From Hemibagrus wyckioides (Eukaryota; Chordata; Actinopteri; Siluriformes; Bagridae): 64,000 nt of DNA. The notes beneath the pieces were generated by a model. That model worked only from the letters and a program-made list of their open reading frames with translations, was not told where the DNA came from and searched no databases. The stretch covers positions 26,049,401 through 26,113,400 of the forward strand of contig NC_080716.1 in assembly GCF_019097595.1 (NCBI RefSeq), read 5' to 3'. Of this stretch, positions 46,681 through 56,421 are shown one piece after another; positions within the stretch are counted from its first letter, which is position 1, and each line of letters starts with the position of its first letter. The position numbers and the translations under genes are program-made.

Positions 46681-49130
46681 CTTCCATTTATTTAATATTT
46701 AATATTATAACTTTTGTGAATCAATCAAAAATACACATTTTCCTGAACCCTAATCTCAAACACAAGTAACTTTCCAGCATTTTAAAGCCTAATTAACTGT
46801 GACAATGGAGTGAAAGATTTTCAACTGAAAGCTGAAAAAAGTACTTTTTCATTTACAAACATTACCGACATCTGGAAAAACTGCATCACTTCCTAATATT
46901 AAAGAATAAAACATTGTTTTTTCACTCATCAGAAACTCATTACCGGAGAAAAACAAATCACTCTCAGTGTTTAAACACGAGCTTAATCACTGTCTCTTCA
47001 CACCACTGATCTATTTTCATGAATCAGAAATCGTTCGCTTGTTTTTATTAACGTGTTTTAAACAGGTACGGCGCGTGTCAGTGTCCGTCTACGTTTTTTC
47101 CTAGATGTGATCAAAATGGCGGATATCTCGACAGCCCGAATCTGATCACAAACTGAAGTGGTTAGACTGTTTTGCTAGGCCCCATAACTATCCATCACCG
47201 TAATCAAATTGCGAGGAAATCAGAGCTTTTAAACATCTTTAAGCAGCCTGACTGCTGAGCGGGAAAGCAAGTCAGTCAAAGCAAATTAAGAAAGTAGACT
47301 AAATAAAAACATCTTCACGTTGTTTTGGTTAGATTTAAGTCGAGGTGTCAAAGTAAAGTATATTATTGTCAGTCCAAATTTGCCACAGCAACATTCTGAA
47401 AAAAATGTAATAATAAAAATACATGTAGACATTAGAAGGGCAACAATTATTGATGCTTCAGTTCATTTATTTTGTGTGCACAAAACACCAAAATTAACCT
47501 AATCAACAAGCAACCACACATTGAGCTTCCCTGGGGCTTTAAATGTTCTTATTTGATTGATTAATCAACTGATTTAAATGCTTTAACAACATCCCAACTT
47601 AATGCAGTCATTCCAATAACGCCAGTAAACTGATTTGAATAAAATTGAGAACGGCTCAGATGGACCGTATGAATTAATCACAATTATTTCCGTATAAATC
47701 TGAGAGAATTTAACAAAACCTCGGAGGCTAATTCTGATTACTAACACGGGCTGTTCTTCCCGAATCACGATGCTGCGTGTTCTTTCTAAATCCTAATGTT
47801 TGTGAAATCAGCGATGCCTCAGGCACTTGAAATATTTACTGTTAATTTGCCATTCCTTTAAAAAAAAGTTGAGGAAAAGTTTACAGGAAACAGCGCAGAA
47901 GTGTCAGAGATCAAAAAAGTTGATAGATTTCTCGGCTGAGCGGGAAGCGCCGATGTTTGTTTGGATTGAACTTCCCTAAGCGCGCAGGACGAGAAGGAAG
48001 CGTGAGAACAAGAGAGAGAGCTCAGAGGCTTCAGGGAGTTTTTGTCACGTCTCCCTCTAGACGATGTGTTTGCATACACACATCAGACCCGGCATTACGC
48101 CGGGAACAAAGACACGAGTCTTCATGGACGCACGCGCATCACACACACGTGTACTCATGCAAACACAGAATTCTCACTGGAGTAAAGAGTTTGTGTCTCA
48201 TTCCAGTCTACCTGCGGAAGTGGAACATCACTCTGGTGTTACGCTGAAACTCCTCCTCTCAACCTGGCTCTCAAAACTCACTCCTTACATATCTGTGTAG
48301 TGTGCTCCAGAATCGTTACAACAGTCTAGCTCAGGGTTTTTCGCAATGGTATACTTACAGACAAGTTCTATATAAGCAGCTAACCTGCTTGGATCTTTGG
48401 ATTTTCCAATCCCAGAAATTAAAGCAAGCAAAATCATGAGGAGCTTGCAGGTTGTTATTTTTTATTATTATTTACCAGAGATTTTCTGCAGATTTGGGCT
48501 GAGACGTGTCGTGTGACATCATCATTCAGCAAGCATGGTCCTCTTCAATTCATGTTCTTTGAACATGCGCACCAGTACAGCTAGTACTAGTAAAGTAGAT
48601 AAGATGTGTGTGTCTTCACGTCACTGGAGTTTAAAAGCAGAATCCTCTGCTTGTGATTTCACCAATTCTAGCAAGCTAGGGTCTGCAAATAAAAGTTATT
48701 TTTGATTGTTACAAAACACCGGCACTGGAGACTCCTTCAAAAAATGCTAAAGATCAGAAACCAGAAAAGAGAGCAACACATTAAATTCTTAAATATAAAC
48801 CTGTGATTTGTCTCAGATTCTGGTCAGGAACACTTTCCGACCAATCAGAATCAAGCTTTTATATAACAATAAATAATAGTACTATTATTCTGCTTGTACT
48901 GATTCTCCAAGAGACTGATTCTCGTCTCTTTCACAGGCCCCACATGAAGCTCTTGAGTAGCAGCTTTTCTTTTGAATCTCAGGGAGTTTTTCTTGCCAAA
49001 GTCACTGTCAACTCTCACTTCTTCATTAGGGATCTAACTCTTCATCAGGATTTAAAAAAAAAGTAAAGCCATGTCACAGTGAAGCTTTTCTGTAAAGCGT
49101 GACAGTGTCTTTTGTTTAAAAGCGCTGAAC
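46681..49130. other. Intronic DNA
   Basis: No exon supported. A more balanced segment at about 47930-48250 has open frames without domains. Confidence 0.4.
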
Positions 49131-49139
49131 AAATCGCAG

Positions 49140-49760
49140 TGAGCTGAAGTGAGTAATAAGGGAGGAAGTGAAAGTGGCCGAGGCGTCTCTTTTAAACAGG
49201 AGCTGTAATTAAGGTGAGGGTCCTGCAGTCACCTTGCCGCTGGGACTCAAAAAGCCAACAAGTCTTTCTTCTCTCTTTCCTTCGCTCGGCATCTGAGCAG
49301 TCGTTCCCTCACTGCAACAAGTGGATGTTCTAATGAGGCGTGAAGTCAGCGTATTACGAGTAGTGTTTAAAAAACAGAAGGCGAGAAGACTAACGTCACT
49401 CGTTAGATGTTCGATAATGCATCCTGGCCAGCTCTCAGTGCCGGTTTGTGGCTGACAAAAAAAAAAAAGAAAAATAAATAAAAAATCTAATTTTAGATAG
49501 TTTTTGCGGAGAAGTGGGCATGTTTTTAGAGCAGAACCAGCAGAGCCGGGTTATTTCCCTCACGTCAGTATTATATGAGTGCTACAAATCACAAATATGA
49601 AGTGTGTTACAGCAGAGGGAATGGGCTGTTAAGATAAGGGTATGTGTCCACTTGCAAATATTGGCGCCACATACTGCCATCTCTGCTGCTGGGCCTTTAT
49701 GTGACATTTTTATGGGCTTGGCTCTCGAGGAAAAAGCTGTGAGATGATATTAAACTGCAT
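49140..49760. promoter_or_regulatory. Candidate conserved non-coding elements (two islands)
   Basis: Balanced, repeat-poor islands at about 49140-49400 (with 'gagctgtaattaaggtgagg') and about 49610-49740 (with 'tttatgtgacatttttatgg'). No coding signal. Confidence 0.25.
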
Positions 49761-50719
49761 CGAACTATACGATAAACAAGCTACTTAATTACTGAAAGCT
49801 TATATTATATAACAGGGATGTTACATCAGAACATACAATGATGTCAGATTAACCTGAATTTTTAACTTCATTATTATGCGTCTATGTCGTCTACTAAGCT
49901 AGGTAGCTCGGAGAATAACTCTAGCTATAGCGGGTCTTCTAACATACTTCCTGGTTGAAGTAACTACAATAAACGACGCCCTCAATAAGCGAAGGAATGA
50001 ATGAATGTGTTTATTGTCATTTAAGTCCTTAAGGTGCATAGTCTAATAAATAATAAATAAAATCTATTAACATAAATATCTACATAATTTAATCAAATAA
50101 AATAAAGTCTAAACTACAAATAATACTTAATAGTTAATTAATAATTAATTTATGAATAATAAAATCTCTTATTTAATTGGCCAAATGTAATACAGCATAT
50201 GCACACAGTTCTGTAAAATTCCTAAAAATTCCCCAAATTTCTACATTATTATTATTCCACACATAATCCTGATTTTTATGAACCTTTTCTATGCAATTTA
50301 GATTCTTTTGCTTGTATAGAAAGCACACCTGAAGTGTCGTTGATAACCCTAACCCTAAAAACAAACAACAACATACAAAGACACAGCCAAGCCGGCTACA
50401 GTTCTTGCTCATAAGGTTTTAGATAAGGGGAGTGGGAAATGTATATAAATCTTCAAACATAATGTTATGCATGATTTTATTGGTATAACTGTGATTTGCG
50501 AATACGGTATAATGAAGCTGACTGCTGTGCTCAGACGGGGGAAAATGGGAGGGAGAAAGAAAGTGAGGGAGAGGGAGAAGTCTAGAAGAAAAAAAAAAAG
50601 AGAACAGAGCCGGCGAAAATTGTTACTCCGGAGATGTTTTGCTTCTCAGTGAAACAACCAAAGACGACTAAAACCGTCATGAAAAAAAAAAAACACTGTG
50701 TGGTTAACACAGATAATAA

Positions 50720-50741
50720 CACACACACACACACACACACA
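50720..50741. repeat. (CA)n microsatellite
   Basis: About 10 CA units. Confidence 0.9.
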
Positions 50742-50744
50742 AAC

Positions 50745-51065
50745 ACTATCGCCCACATTCGTTGCAGAATAACAACATTTTGGGCCCATTAAATGAGCAG
50801 AGTGCGGTTCGAAGTGGTGCGAATGAGCGGGGTTCCAGCCAGTCAGAGACCACCATCTCCCCTGCCGGATCTCACACAGGCCCGAGAGTCAGTCAATCAC
50901 AGTGTATGTGTGTGTGTTCCTGGGAGGCCTGATTAGGCCTCGGCTTTCCGATCATGCTCCTAGACAGGCCAGTGGAAATTGGCCGGCTCCTGGCAGGGAG
51001 CTACCTGTCACAGCTCATCGTCTCTTGCAATGAGCTCTCCTGCAAATGAATAAAATATCATTCCC
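50745..51065. promoter_or_regulatory. Candidate conserved non-coding element
   Basis: About 320 bp of balanced DNA, the most exon-unlike but conserved-looking island in the intron: 'aacattttgggcccattaaa', 'gaggcctgattaggcctcgg' (partly palindromic), 'gtggaaattggccggctcc', 'cctgcaaatgaataaaat'. A (TG)4-type run is embedded. Call by texture only. Confidence 0.32.
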
Positions 51066-51424
51066 CCCAGCACTCTCTCTCTTTCCATCCCTCTCTCTCT
51101 CTATTCCTCCTTATGTCTTGAGCTCAGCGGGAGCCTGACCCTTGACCTCGCTGGCTGGAGAAAGCAATGATAAGGAGATGTTGCATGGGAAGACAGTGGA
51201 AGAAGAGAGAATCTTGAACTAGCTGAAAGCAGCACAGGCCTCTGACAGACTGATCTGCCATTCAGCTGGAGATACTGACATGTCCGTGGCACGTCTGACA
51301 AGATGGGAAAGCGATGCCTGATGCTCACAGTAGACCACTGTATACAACCACAACAAAACCACACACACACACACACACACACAATATATACATTTGTGTA
51401 TATATACAAATGCAATTTGTACTG

Positions 51425-51481
51425 TTTTTACTGTGCTGATGTGCTGAATCATATGATCACATGACATCAGCACAGTAAAAA
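51425..51481. repeat. Perfect 18-bp inverted repeat with 21-base loop
   Basis: The arm TTTTTACTGTGCTGATGT (51425-51442) is exactly complementary to ACATCAGCACAGTAAAAA (51464-51481). The stem extends about three more pairs outward with one mismatch. Confidence 0.9.
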
Positions 51482-51628
51482 TAGTGAAATTTACATTGCT
51501 GACTAATTAATGGATTCCTAAAAGTATATAAAAAACACAAACTAAAATCCCTGATTTTTCAATACTTTAGAAAAAAAATACTACTAATATATAGAGCCTG
51601 TAAAAAATAAATGAATAAATAAATGCAT

Positions 51629-51630
<2 letters not shown>

Positions 51631-51668
<38 letters not shown>
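51631..51668. repeat. (ATT)n microsatellite
   Basis: About 12 ATT units. A matching (ATA)n run lies at 51899-51933. Confidence 0.93.
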
Positions 51669-51670
<2 letters not shown>

Positions 51671-51898
51671 CAATAATGATAATCATAATATCATCATCAT
51701 TGTTAGTTGTTTTAGTTGTTTTAGGTTCGTTAATTTGTTATAATATATATGATAAATTAATCACACAATTAAATATATTATATTTAATATAAAAATATAT
51801 TGTATTTTTATTGCTATTTTGTTTCAGGCTGTAGATAATATTATATTAGGAATACAATTATGGACATTGAGTAAGAAAGTTAGATAGTAGACACATAT

Positions 51899-51933
<35 letters not shown>

Positions 51934-52163
51934 GCAAACACTAGACTAAACATTTGGGTAGATTTCTAGCCCAATGTGGCTTAACATTTTGATATGTACT
52001 TTTATTTTCCTAAAAATGTTAACATAATTATCATTCTTCTATAAAATATTGAGATGCCTCTGTAAGCTTTATAGCAATGCTTGAAATACAAATGGCATCA
52101 TGGTAAATATAAAGTCACATGCTTTTGTGGATTAGAGACCATATCTGAAACATACGTATGGGT

Positions 52164-52213
52164 GTATATGTGTGTGTGTGTGTGTGTGTGCGTGTAAGTG
52201 TGTGTGTGTGTGA
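52164..52213. repeat. (TG)n microsatellite, interrupted
   Basis: About 20 TG units with CG and AAG interruptions. Confidence 0.9.
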
Positions 52214-53135
52214 TGCATCTACCCATGGGGCACAATCTGGGAACAATTTTCAGGTGAAATATAATAGCAGCATTTCCCCGAGCGCAATGTGCTGCTTCTT
52301 TCATAACCTTCCCTGATCCAGAACAAAGATCCAGAGGTCTTTCATGTCTGCTCTTGTCTCGACAAAAAGCCTGTAAAACAACTAAAGCATGCGTGAAACT
52401 CCACCAAGGGGAGACGCGCATCCATCCCATTCTGAACATCGGAAAAAACAAAATGTGGAGGAGAAAAAAACGTATTGAGAAACATCCCCCAGGTTAAAGA
52501 ACGGTTGTTTACAGCTAATCGCAACGTTTGTCTTGTGGAAAATGGAGAACGAAAAACAGGATTAGCTACACGATACTCAAACTCTGCTTTCTTTATTTCC
52601 CATCCCCATGACTGTGGGCCATGTCAGTATGTCAGGTTTGTTTTATTTTAGCACCGTGGACTTATGGTGAGTTTGCACATAATGATCCTGCTCGATTTTT
52701 TTTCTGGCCTACAGCAGAGAGTCGAGACTCTGCTGTTTAAATCAAAACAAAACTGCAAATAATTACAAAAAAAGGTGAATTACACAATACTATCCTACAG
52801 CTCACCACTCACCACTACGTATACTGTAAGTAACATGTACATACTCTATACTGAAAAAAATATCCAATATAATTTGTTTATAATAATACACATGCATCTA
52901 ATTCCCAAGAAAATGGTTTTCCCTGAGTTGTCACATATCACATCTTGTGTATTCATGGGCTACTAGATAGGAAAATCTACACAGTAACTGTTTAAACTTC
53001 TTTAAATTTTTGCACTAATATACACTCACTGTGCACTCATTCATGCAATTATCTAATCACCCAATCATGTGGCAGCAGTGCAATTCATAAAATCATGCAG
53101 ATATGGACCAACAGCATCTTTTAATGTTGGCATCC

Positions 53136-53758
53136 ACTATCAGAATAGGGAGAAAATATGACCTTGATTTGTATCATGGCTTGATTGTAGGTACCAGAAA
53201 GGCTGGTTTGAGTATTTCTATAACTTTTCACATTCAACAGTGTCCAGAGTTTACTCAATCCAGCAAGCAAGCAATAATTCTGTGGACATGAAGACCTTAT
53301 TGATAAGAAAGATCAACAGAAAATCTGAAACAGAGACAGACTCAGAGTCTAAAGTACCCCGGATAATCACTCTGTACAGTTGTGGTGAGCTGAAAAGCAT
53401 CTCAAAATGCACAACATGTCTAAGCTTGAGGAGGATGGCCTGAATACCACATTAGATTAATCTTGATTTCTGCTGAGGAACACTGATGTTAAGGTCAGAA
53501 TTTGGTACCATCAGCATAAGTCTATGGATCCAACCTGCCTATAACAGTCCAGGTTGGTGGAGGTGGTGTAATCGTGTGGAGAAAGTTTTTTTTTGACACA
53601 TTTTTTACTAACCAATCATTGCTTAAATGAAAGTATTGATGCTGACTATCTGCTTCACTTCCTGGCCATGGTCTTCTAAAATCCCTGACTTAGATGCCAA
53701 AAAAACAACAAAAAAAATCCCCACTGTACTACTAATCTACAGAGGCCAAAAAAAAAAA

Positions 53759-53839
<81 letters not shown>

Positions 53840-53851
53840 TTATTATTATTA

Positions 53852-53891
<40 letters not shown>

Positions 53892-54390
53892 GTATTATTT
53901 ATTATTAACACTTTTTTTATTTCTTTATTTTTGCTTTCACTAATTTGTACTATATGTTCATTTTTTAATTTTTATGTTTTTATTGCTATTTTGTTTCAGG
54001 CTGTATTTCAGTAATTATTAGTAGTATTTATTGTTTTTTGGGTTGTTTTTTTTTCATTTATTTTAATGAAATCTTCTTTTAAGGCTTCTAATGGCTAGGT
54101 CCAGCATAATAATGCACCATGTCACCTAGAAAAAGTCGTCTCAAACTGTATTTTTTATGAGTCTGGTGTTCTTCAGTGACGTTCCCAGTCTCAGGGTCTC
54201 AATCTTTTGGGATGTAGTAGATGTTAAGATTTACAGCATGAAAGTGCACCTAAAAAATCTGCAGAAATTGTTTGACTGCAATCATGTTCACATGGACCAG
54301 AATATCAAAGGAATACTTTAAATATCTTTTGGAATCCATACATGAAGAACTTAGGCTGTTTTGAGAGCAAAGGAAACCCTACCCAGTATA
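53136..54390 (+). pseudogene. Transposase remnant in fossil copy 3
   Basis: Surviving pieces include an N-terminal DNA-binding stretch (RIGRKYDLDLYHGLIVGTRKAGLS, open within 53103-53291), a 'NHSVQLW..KSISKCTTCLSLRRMA'-like segment in the next frame (about 53370-53443) and, after the microsatellite, the DNA equivalent of the second catalytic Asp motif (ataatgcaccatgtcac, about 54107). Frames are broken many times. The region around the third catalytic residue is deleted: 'cccagtctcaggg' runs straight to 'ttttgggatgtagtag'. Confidence 0.75.
53755..53893. repeat. (TAA)n-(TTA)n self-complementary array
   Basis: About 9 TAA/ATA units switch directly to about 33 TTA/ATT units with two interruptions. 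The junction is a long inverted repeat. It lies inside mariner fossil 3. Confidence 0.96.
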
Positions 54391-54436
54391 CCTTTCATAA
54401 TAAAGTGCTTAGCAAGTGTACTAAACTAGTAAAACG

Positions 54437-54622
54437 TTTACATTTCTGGCATTTGACACCCTTGTCCACTTTCAACTTATCTTATTTTTTTTATACAACT
54501 GAATAATTGAGGGTTAAGGGTCTTGCTCAGGGGCCCAGCAGTGGCAGCTTGATTGACCTGGGATTCAAACTCACAACCTTCTGATCAACATCTTAACCAC
54601 TAAGCTACCAGATCCCCTGGCA
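54437..54622 (-). repeat. tRNA-derived fish SINE, near full length
   Basis: On the minus strand: an A-box region (tagcttagtggttaagatg), a B-box region (ggttgtgagtttgaatccca), the middle (gggcccctgagcaagaccct, taaccctcaattattcag) and the tail (gataagttgaaagtggac, gtcaaatgccagaaatgt). This gives head, body and tail in order. It inserted directly beside mariner fossil 3. Confidence 0.85.
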
Positions 54623-55287
54623 ACATTGGCTGAGTCGCTCTATTTCTGTCCATAATAACTCTAAAGTGTGTGGTTAAGTTACAGTATTAAAACTTATTAA
54701 AAAATGGAATTGTGACTATTAGCAAATTTATGTTAAAACTATATCAGCATCCAGATCAGTTTAAATGTTTTTTGTTCAAATATTCATTCAAACTTTGGGA
54801 CCTTTATAACATTTCAGCATTTATCATTTATATAATAAGGTTTTTGGTCAACTTTAGAAAGTCGCACATTAGCAAGAGATATCACTGACAAACTGGATGT
54901 GGATTGGGGAAGATTTTGGATGAGTCACACTTTCATTACTAGTTAGCAACATCAGCCTTATAGCTATGAAACTAAAGTATGTCTCAGTGGACTAACTGAC
55001 TACAACTGGAACTAATGAAAACTTACTATGGAATCATGATTCCTTTATATTTTACTATATACATTACCCACAGAAAATGACTTATTAGCAATAAGAGCTA
55101 ATAGGGACCATATAGGAAACCTAAAGCTACAAATACATACACTAATAACTCCTTGTTATAAATTTCCAACTTTGAGATCATGATGGATTCTACACATTGT
55201 GTTTCCTATGTTTCCAGTTCACCTGCATCCAAACCGTCAAGTTGAATAAAGTGTGTTTGTAGCTGTTGTGGTGCTATAGAGACTCAC
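54623..55287. other. Intronic DNA next to the zinc-finger exon
   Basis: AT-rich; nothing recognised apart from the splice donor at its right edge. Confidence 0.4.
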
Positions 55288-55403
55288 CTGAAGCTCTGTT
55301 TGAAAGAAGAACTTCTGCGGACACTGCGTGCAGTCGTAGATCTTATCTTCCTGACCGTGAGCTGAGAAAATATGCTGCTGGAGCTTACTGGCCTGGACGA
55401 ATA
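55288..55403 (-). CDS. znf521: ZNF521/ZNF423-family zinc-finger protein, penultimate coding exon
   Basis: On the minus strand the acceptor is 'catcttgtgtag' (AG at 55405-55404) and the donor is CAG|gtgagt at 55288/55287. The 116-bp exon starts in phase 1, needing a G from the previous exon to make Val, and ends in phase 0. It encodes [15 protein letters not shown], the second half of one C2H2 finger (its two His), then the linker GQEDKIYDC and the start of the next finger, [15 protein letters not shown] (two Cys two residues apart). The histidines follow in the exon at 34607. The peptide is nearly diagnostic for the ZNF423/ZNF521 pair. Linkage to the H3/H4-type receptor favours ZNF521. The gene's main zinc-finger exon is beyond the right edge. 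Confidence 0.93.
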
Positions 55404-56003
55404 CTACACAAGATGAAAGAAATGAAAGAAAGCAAAAATGGTGTTACGTTTTTTTCTTTACTCTTAATCATGGAGAACTGCAGTATGGACATGACACATC
55501 TTTTATGTCTCAACAAAATTGTCATCCGAACCGGACGCTTATTGTTACCAGGCAGAAAAGTCTGTTTCTGTGCCTAATGAACATCAACTTCACAATTAAA
55601 TCCGATTCACACCATGACCCCATTAGCAGTAATCCAAAATGAAAATAAAACTTCATATCAGATGCCTCTTATAACCAAAGGTTGGCTAATAAGCTCCAAC
55701 AAACTGTGGACTCGCTTTGAAGGGCATGTATGAGATAATGAGGGACATGGACTGCATTTTGTGCCGCTTGGATGATTATCTTGTGTCCTGTTTCTGCTCT
55801 CTGTCATGCCAACTGGATCATTCATTACTCCATATTTCTCAAATGACATTTCAGACATTCTTGCAAATGATGCTGTATATGAGAATTAACTGTACAGTGG
55901 AGAGCAAAAGATTGTGCACCCTTAGAACAAAAAAAAAAACAAAAAACAAGACAAAGGTAATGATATTGTTTTTTTTAATTGCTCAAAAATGCACGTGCTA
56001 AGA

Positions 56004-56006
<3 letters not shown>

Positions 56007-56072
<66 letters not shown>

Positions 56073-56075
56073 GCA
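56007..56075. repeat. (ATT)n microsatellite
   Basis: About 23 uninterrupted ATT units at the left flank of the interspersed repeat that follows. Confidence 0.96.
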
Positions 56076-56079
56076 TCCA

Positions 56080-56366
56080 TCCATTTTCCGTAGTGCTTAT
56101 CCACACAGGGTCAAAGGAACCTGAAGCCTATCCTAGGGGACTTCAGATATAAGGTAGGGGACACTCTGGATGAGGTGCCAACATGTCACAGGGCACAACC
56201 ACACACACTCAAACACGCCGTTCACACACTAGGGACAATTTAGAGATGCCAATCAGCCTACAACACATGTCTTTGGACTGGGGAGGAAACCAGAGAACCT
56301 GGAGGAAAGCCCCAAGGCACAAGGATGGTATTAAACCAACAGGCAAGCATGCTAACACCTAGGCTT
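56080..56366. repeat. High-copy teleost interspersed repeat, variant copy
   Basis: The block order 'catccatccattttccgtag', 'cctgaagcctatcctagggg', 'acactctggatgaggtgcca', 'gggacaatttagagatgcca', 'ttggactggggaggaaacc' and 'aggcaagcatgctaacacc' matches the same family type as 13648-14000, but a different subfamily. It is bracketed by (ATT)n and (AAT)n. Confidence 0.85.
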
Positions 56367-56420
<54 letters not shown>

Positions 56421-56421
56421 C
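56367..56421. repeat. (AAT)n microsatellite
   Basis: About 18 AAT units at the right flank of the interspersed repeat, complementary to the (ATT)n at its left flank. Confidence 0.96.

Larger units (their letters stand above)
53023..54418 (+). mobile_element. Tc1/mariner-type transposon, fossil copy 3
   Basis: The left end starts CACTCACTGTGCACTCATTC after TA (53021-53022). The right end finishes 'taaagtgcttagcaagtg' before TA (54419-54420). These are decayed versions of the terminal repeats of a very abundant fish element ('CACTCACCGGCCACTTTATTAGG' type). Characteristic internal blocks appear in order: 'caattatctaatcaccca', 'ataaaatcatgcag', 'gctggtttgagtatttct', 'ataatgcaccatgtcac', 'tttgagagcaaagg'. 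Its third quarter is replaced by a TAA/TTA microsatellite and T-rich DNA. Confidence 0.88.
34608..55287 (-). other. Last intron of znf521-type gene (20.7 kb)
   Basis: The donor on the minus strand is CAG|gtgagt (55290-55282) and the acceptor ends at 34608. Both flanking exons are in phase 0. The interval is rich in simple repeats, a nested minisatellite, SINE pieces and a mariner fossil, with several repeat-poor islands listed separately. No further coding exon on either strand could be supported. Confidence 0.85.

Noticed and set aside
50344..50358. Telomere-like AACCCTAACCCTAA
   Set aside because: Only two units, well inside an intron. Too short to be an interstitial telomere array.
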